Notes under the pieces: generated by a model
Seen by the model: the letters and a program-made list of their open reading frames with translations, nothing else
What the model was told of the DNA's origin: nothing
Databases searched by the model: none
From: Desulfobacterales bacterium
GTDB taxonomy: Bacteria > Desulfobacterota > Desulfobulbia > Desulfobulbales > BM004
DNA length: 8,099 nucleotides
Direction of reading: 5' to 3'
Assembly (NCBI GenBank): GCA_012974315.1
Contig: JAAXQI010000246.1
Location: forward strand, 1-8,099
Shown: piece by piece, positions 6,877-8,099 of the stretch
How the letters are laid out: every line of letters begins with the position of its first letter
Numbering within the stretch: position 1 is the first letter of the stretch
Position numbers and translations under genes: made by a program

Positions 6877-6917
6877 ACGGCCACAGCTTTGTTATGATTC
6901 AGGCTGTGGCCGTTTTA
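6877..6917 (+). terminator. Rho-independent terminator after ycaO
   Basis: A perfect 11-bp stem, ACGGCCACAGC (6877-6887) with GCTGTGGCCGT (6903-6913), has a 15-base loop and runs into TTTT (6913-6916). It lies 10 bases after the ycaO stop codon. The T-run is short, but the stem is GC-rich and the position is ideal. Confidence 0.85.
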
Positions 6918-7046
6918 CTTCCAGCCAATTGCAAATTGTTGTAATCCATAGTATTTATACCCGATATTATCAGTTTTTCGAAAGAACTTGAGATACATAA
7001 ATCTTAAGTCCTATATGAATGGGGTTGATGAAGTCGGAGTTAAAGT

Positions 7047-7076
7047 TTGCAAAAATTCCATAATAATAAATATCAT
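7047..7076 (+). promoter_or_regulatory. Possible promoter of the ELM1-family gene
   Basis: TTGCAA (7047-7052, 4 of 6) and TATCAT (7071-7076, 5 of 6) are 18 bases apart in an AT-rich stretch. Transcription would start near 7083 and place the nine-C tract in the leader. Assigned by eye. The remainder of the 257-base gap from 6867 to 7123, beyond the terminator, shows nothing else I recognise. Confidence 0.3.
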
Positions 7077-7099
7077 ATCACTACTTGCAGGGTGATATT

Positions 7100-7108
7100 C
7101 CCCCCCCC
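7100..7108 (+). repeat. Nine-C homopolymer tract in the leader of the ELM1-family gene
   Basis: Nine consecutive C residues lie 15 bases upstream of ATG 7124, followed by a short AGATAGATAG tandem tetramer repeat that occupies the ribosome binding region. Homopolymers of this length can slip in replication and are also prone to sequencing error. Confidence 0.9.
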
Positions 7109-7123
7109 ACAGATAGATAGAAG

Positions 7124-8098
7124 ATGAAGCCACTTTCCATTGTTGCCTTTTTTGACGGACTGTTGGGGCATGAAAAGCAGACCCAGTCCATTCTGAATGC
7201 TCTGTCTGACTTAACTCCGATCGATGTTGATACCATAAAGGTTTCTGTAGCTTCCAGTGCGTTTTTCAAAAATTGGGTGACCTACCTCCTGCCAATTCTC
7301 CAAAGTGATAAGCAGGGTGGGATTTCTCATCCTGTTGATCTCATCATAGGCACCGGAACCCATACCCATATTCCCATGCTTACTCGCAAAAAATTACAAT
7401 GTAAGTCCCAAGAAGAGCAGGTGCGGGTTATTACCTGCATGACCCCGGATGTTTTGCTGCGGAATAAATTTGATCTATGCTGCATTCCCATGCATGATGA
7501 GCCTGCAGCAGGAGACAATGTATTTGTCACACAGGGGCCTCCCGGTCCCGTAATATTTGAGAAAAGACACAAACCTGACAGGGGGCTCATTCTTGTGGGC
7601 GGAGTGGATACAAAAAGCCATATATGGAAATCTGAAGAGGTCGCTGCACAGATTAGGACTATTATTGATGAAAACCCAACCATGCAGTGGACAGTTTCAT
7701 CCTCGCCACGCACACCTGAGGATATATGTGAAAAGCTGGAAGAGATGGCTGGCACCATGCAGCAACTTTCCTTTTTCAGGTCAAAGGATACCCCTGCCGG
7801 ATGGGTGGAAGACCAATATGCATGCAATGGGACTGTCTGGGTGACGGCCGATTCCGTCTCCATGGTGTATGAAGCACTGACAGCAGGGTGTTCAGTCGGG
7901 GTTTTGCCAGTGGAGTGGTTGCGCCAGGAGAACAAGTTTAATAAAAGCCTGAATTTCTTAACCGAAAAGAAAATGATCGTTGACTTTGCTGCCTGGCAGC
8001 AAGGAACACCAATGCCCACACTAAAAGATGAACAGCTTAATGAGTCATTACGTTGCGCCCGGGAGATTTTAAGAAGATGGTGGCCAGACCGCTTATAG
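7124..8098 (+). CDS. ELM1/GtrOC1 family protein (putative glycosyltransferase-like)
   Basis: This protein belongs to the family named after plant mitochondrial fission factor ELM1 (Pfam ELM1/GtrOC1, formerly DUF1022). In bacteria these cytoplasmic proteins have a glycosyltransferase-B-like appearance and often sit near lipopolysaccharide genes; the biochemical role is unproven. Family-typical stretches are FFDGLLGHEKQTQSILNAL (9-27), DLIIGTGTHTHIPML (72-86), TPDVLLRNKFDLCCIPMHDE (107-126), LVGGVDTKSHIW (157-168), SSPRTPED (193-200) and WVTADSVSMVYEALTAGCSV (239-258). The length of 324 residues is normal, and the stop codon at 8096-8098 falls one base before the window end, so the gene is complete. 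The ribosome binding site is weak (AGATAGAAG directly before the ATG). It is separated from ycaO by a terminator. No signal peptide or membrane segment is seen. Confidence 0.88.
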   Translation: MKPLSIVAFFDGLLGHEKQTQSILNALSDLTPIDVDTIKVSVASSAFFKNWVTYLLPILQSDKQGGISHPVDLIIGTGTHTHIPMLTRKKLQCKSQEEQVRVITCMTPDVLLRNKFDLCCIPMHDEPAAGDNVFVTQGPPGPVIFEKRHKPDRGLILVGGVDTKSHIWKSEEVAAQIRTIIDENPTMQWTVSSSPRTPEDICEKLEEMAGTMQQLSFFRSKDTPAGWVEDQYACNGTVWVTADSVSMVYEALTAGCSVGVLPVEWLRQENKFNKSLNFLTEKKMIVDFAAWQQGTPMPTLKDEQLNESLRCAREILRRWWPDRL

Positions 8099-8099
8099 T

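Noticed and set aside
7015..7095. A 26-codon ORF upstream of the ELM1-family gene, considered as a leader peptide
   Set aside because: It has no ribosome binding site, no run of regulatory codons and no attenuator-like hairpin pair.

Overview
The window reads as a piece of a bacterial chromosome of moderate GC content, most likely from the Desulfobacterota (former Deltaproteobacteria). This rests on a probable selenoprotein of the DUF166/DfsP type, a ZraS/NtrB-like sensor kinase, a YcaO-TPR protein, and intergenic repeats (a GGGGACAGATTT palindrome and a GTCATTTCGACC/AGATTTCTCCC inverted repeat) resembling ones common in that group. This placement is inferred from gene content and remembered repeat types, not from a search. 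All six genes are on the + strand.

Layout: (1) 1-150, AT-rich leader with no convincing gene. (2) 151-1884, a UvrC-type excision nuclease. Its N-terminal GIY-YIG domain and [4Fe-4S] cysteines are complete, but the C-terminal RNase H-like domain has lost the segment carrying its first catalytic Asp. (3) 1885-2203, a 319-base gene-free stretch with a 25-base near-perfect palindrome and a MITE-like inverted-repeat element that stops just before the next start codon. (4) 2204-2824, a DUF166 gene read through an in-frame TGA at 2498-2500. The TGA is followed by a perfect 7-bp hairpin with a GGC loop, which fits a bacterial SECIS element, so the TGA probably encodes selenocysteine in a Sec-Cys pair. 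(5) 2872-4698, a membrane-bound sensor histidine kinase with a Met-rich periplasmic segment and no response regulator in view. (6) 4750-5217, TsaE, the ATPase of tRNA t6A synthesis. (7) 5352-6866, a YcaO-domain protein with four C-terminal TPRs, again with a large in-frame piece missing from its catalytic domain, and followed by a strong hairpin terminator. (8) 7124-8098, an ELM1/GtrOC1-family protein preceded by a nine-C tract in its leader.

How the genes relate: dfsP, the kinase and tsaE lie 47-51 bases apart with no terminator seen between them and may be co-transcribed, but their functions do not form an obvious pathway. ycaO has its own ribosome binding site and possible promoter and ends at the terminator. 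The ELM1 gene is a separate unit. The points most worth following up are the selenocysteine codon with its SECIS hairpin and the two independent in-frame losses of catalytic-core segments, in UvrC and YcaO.
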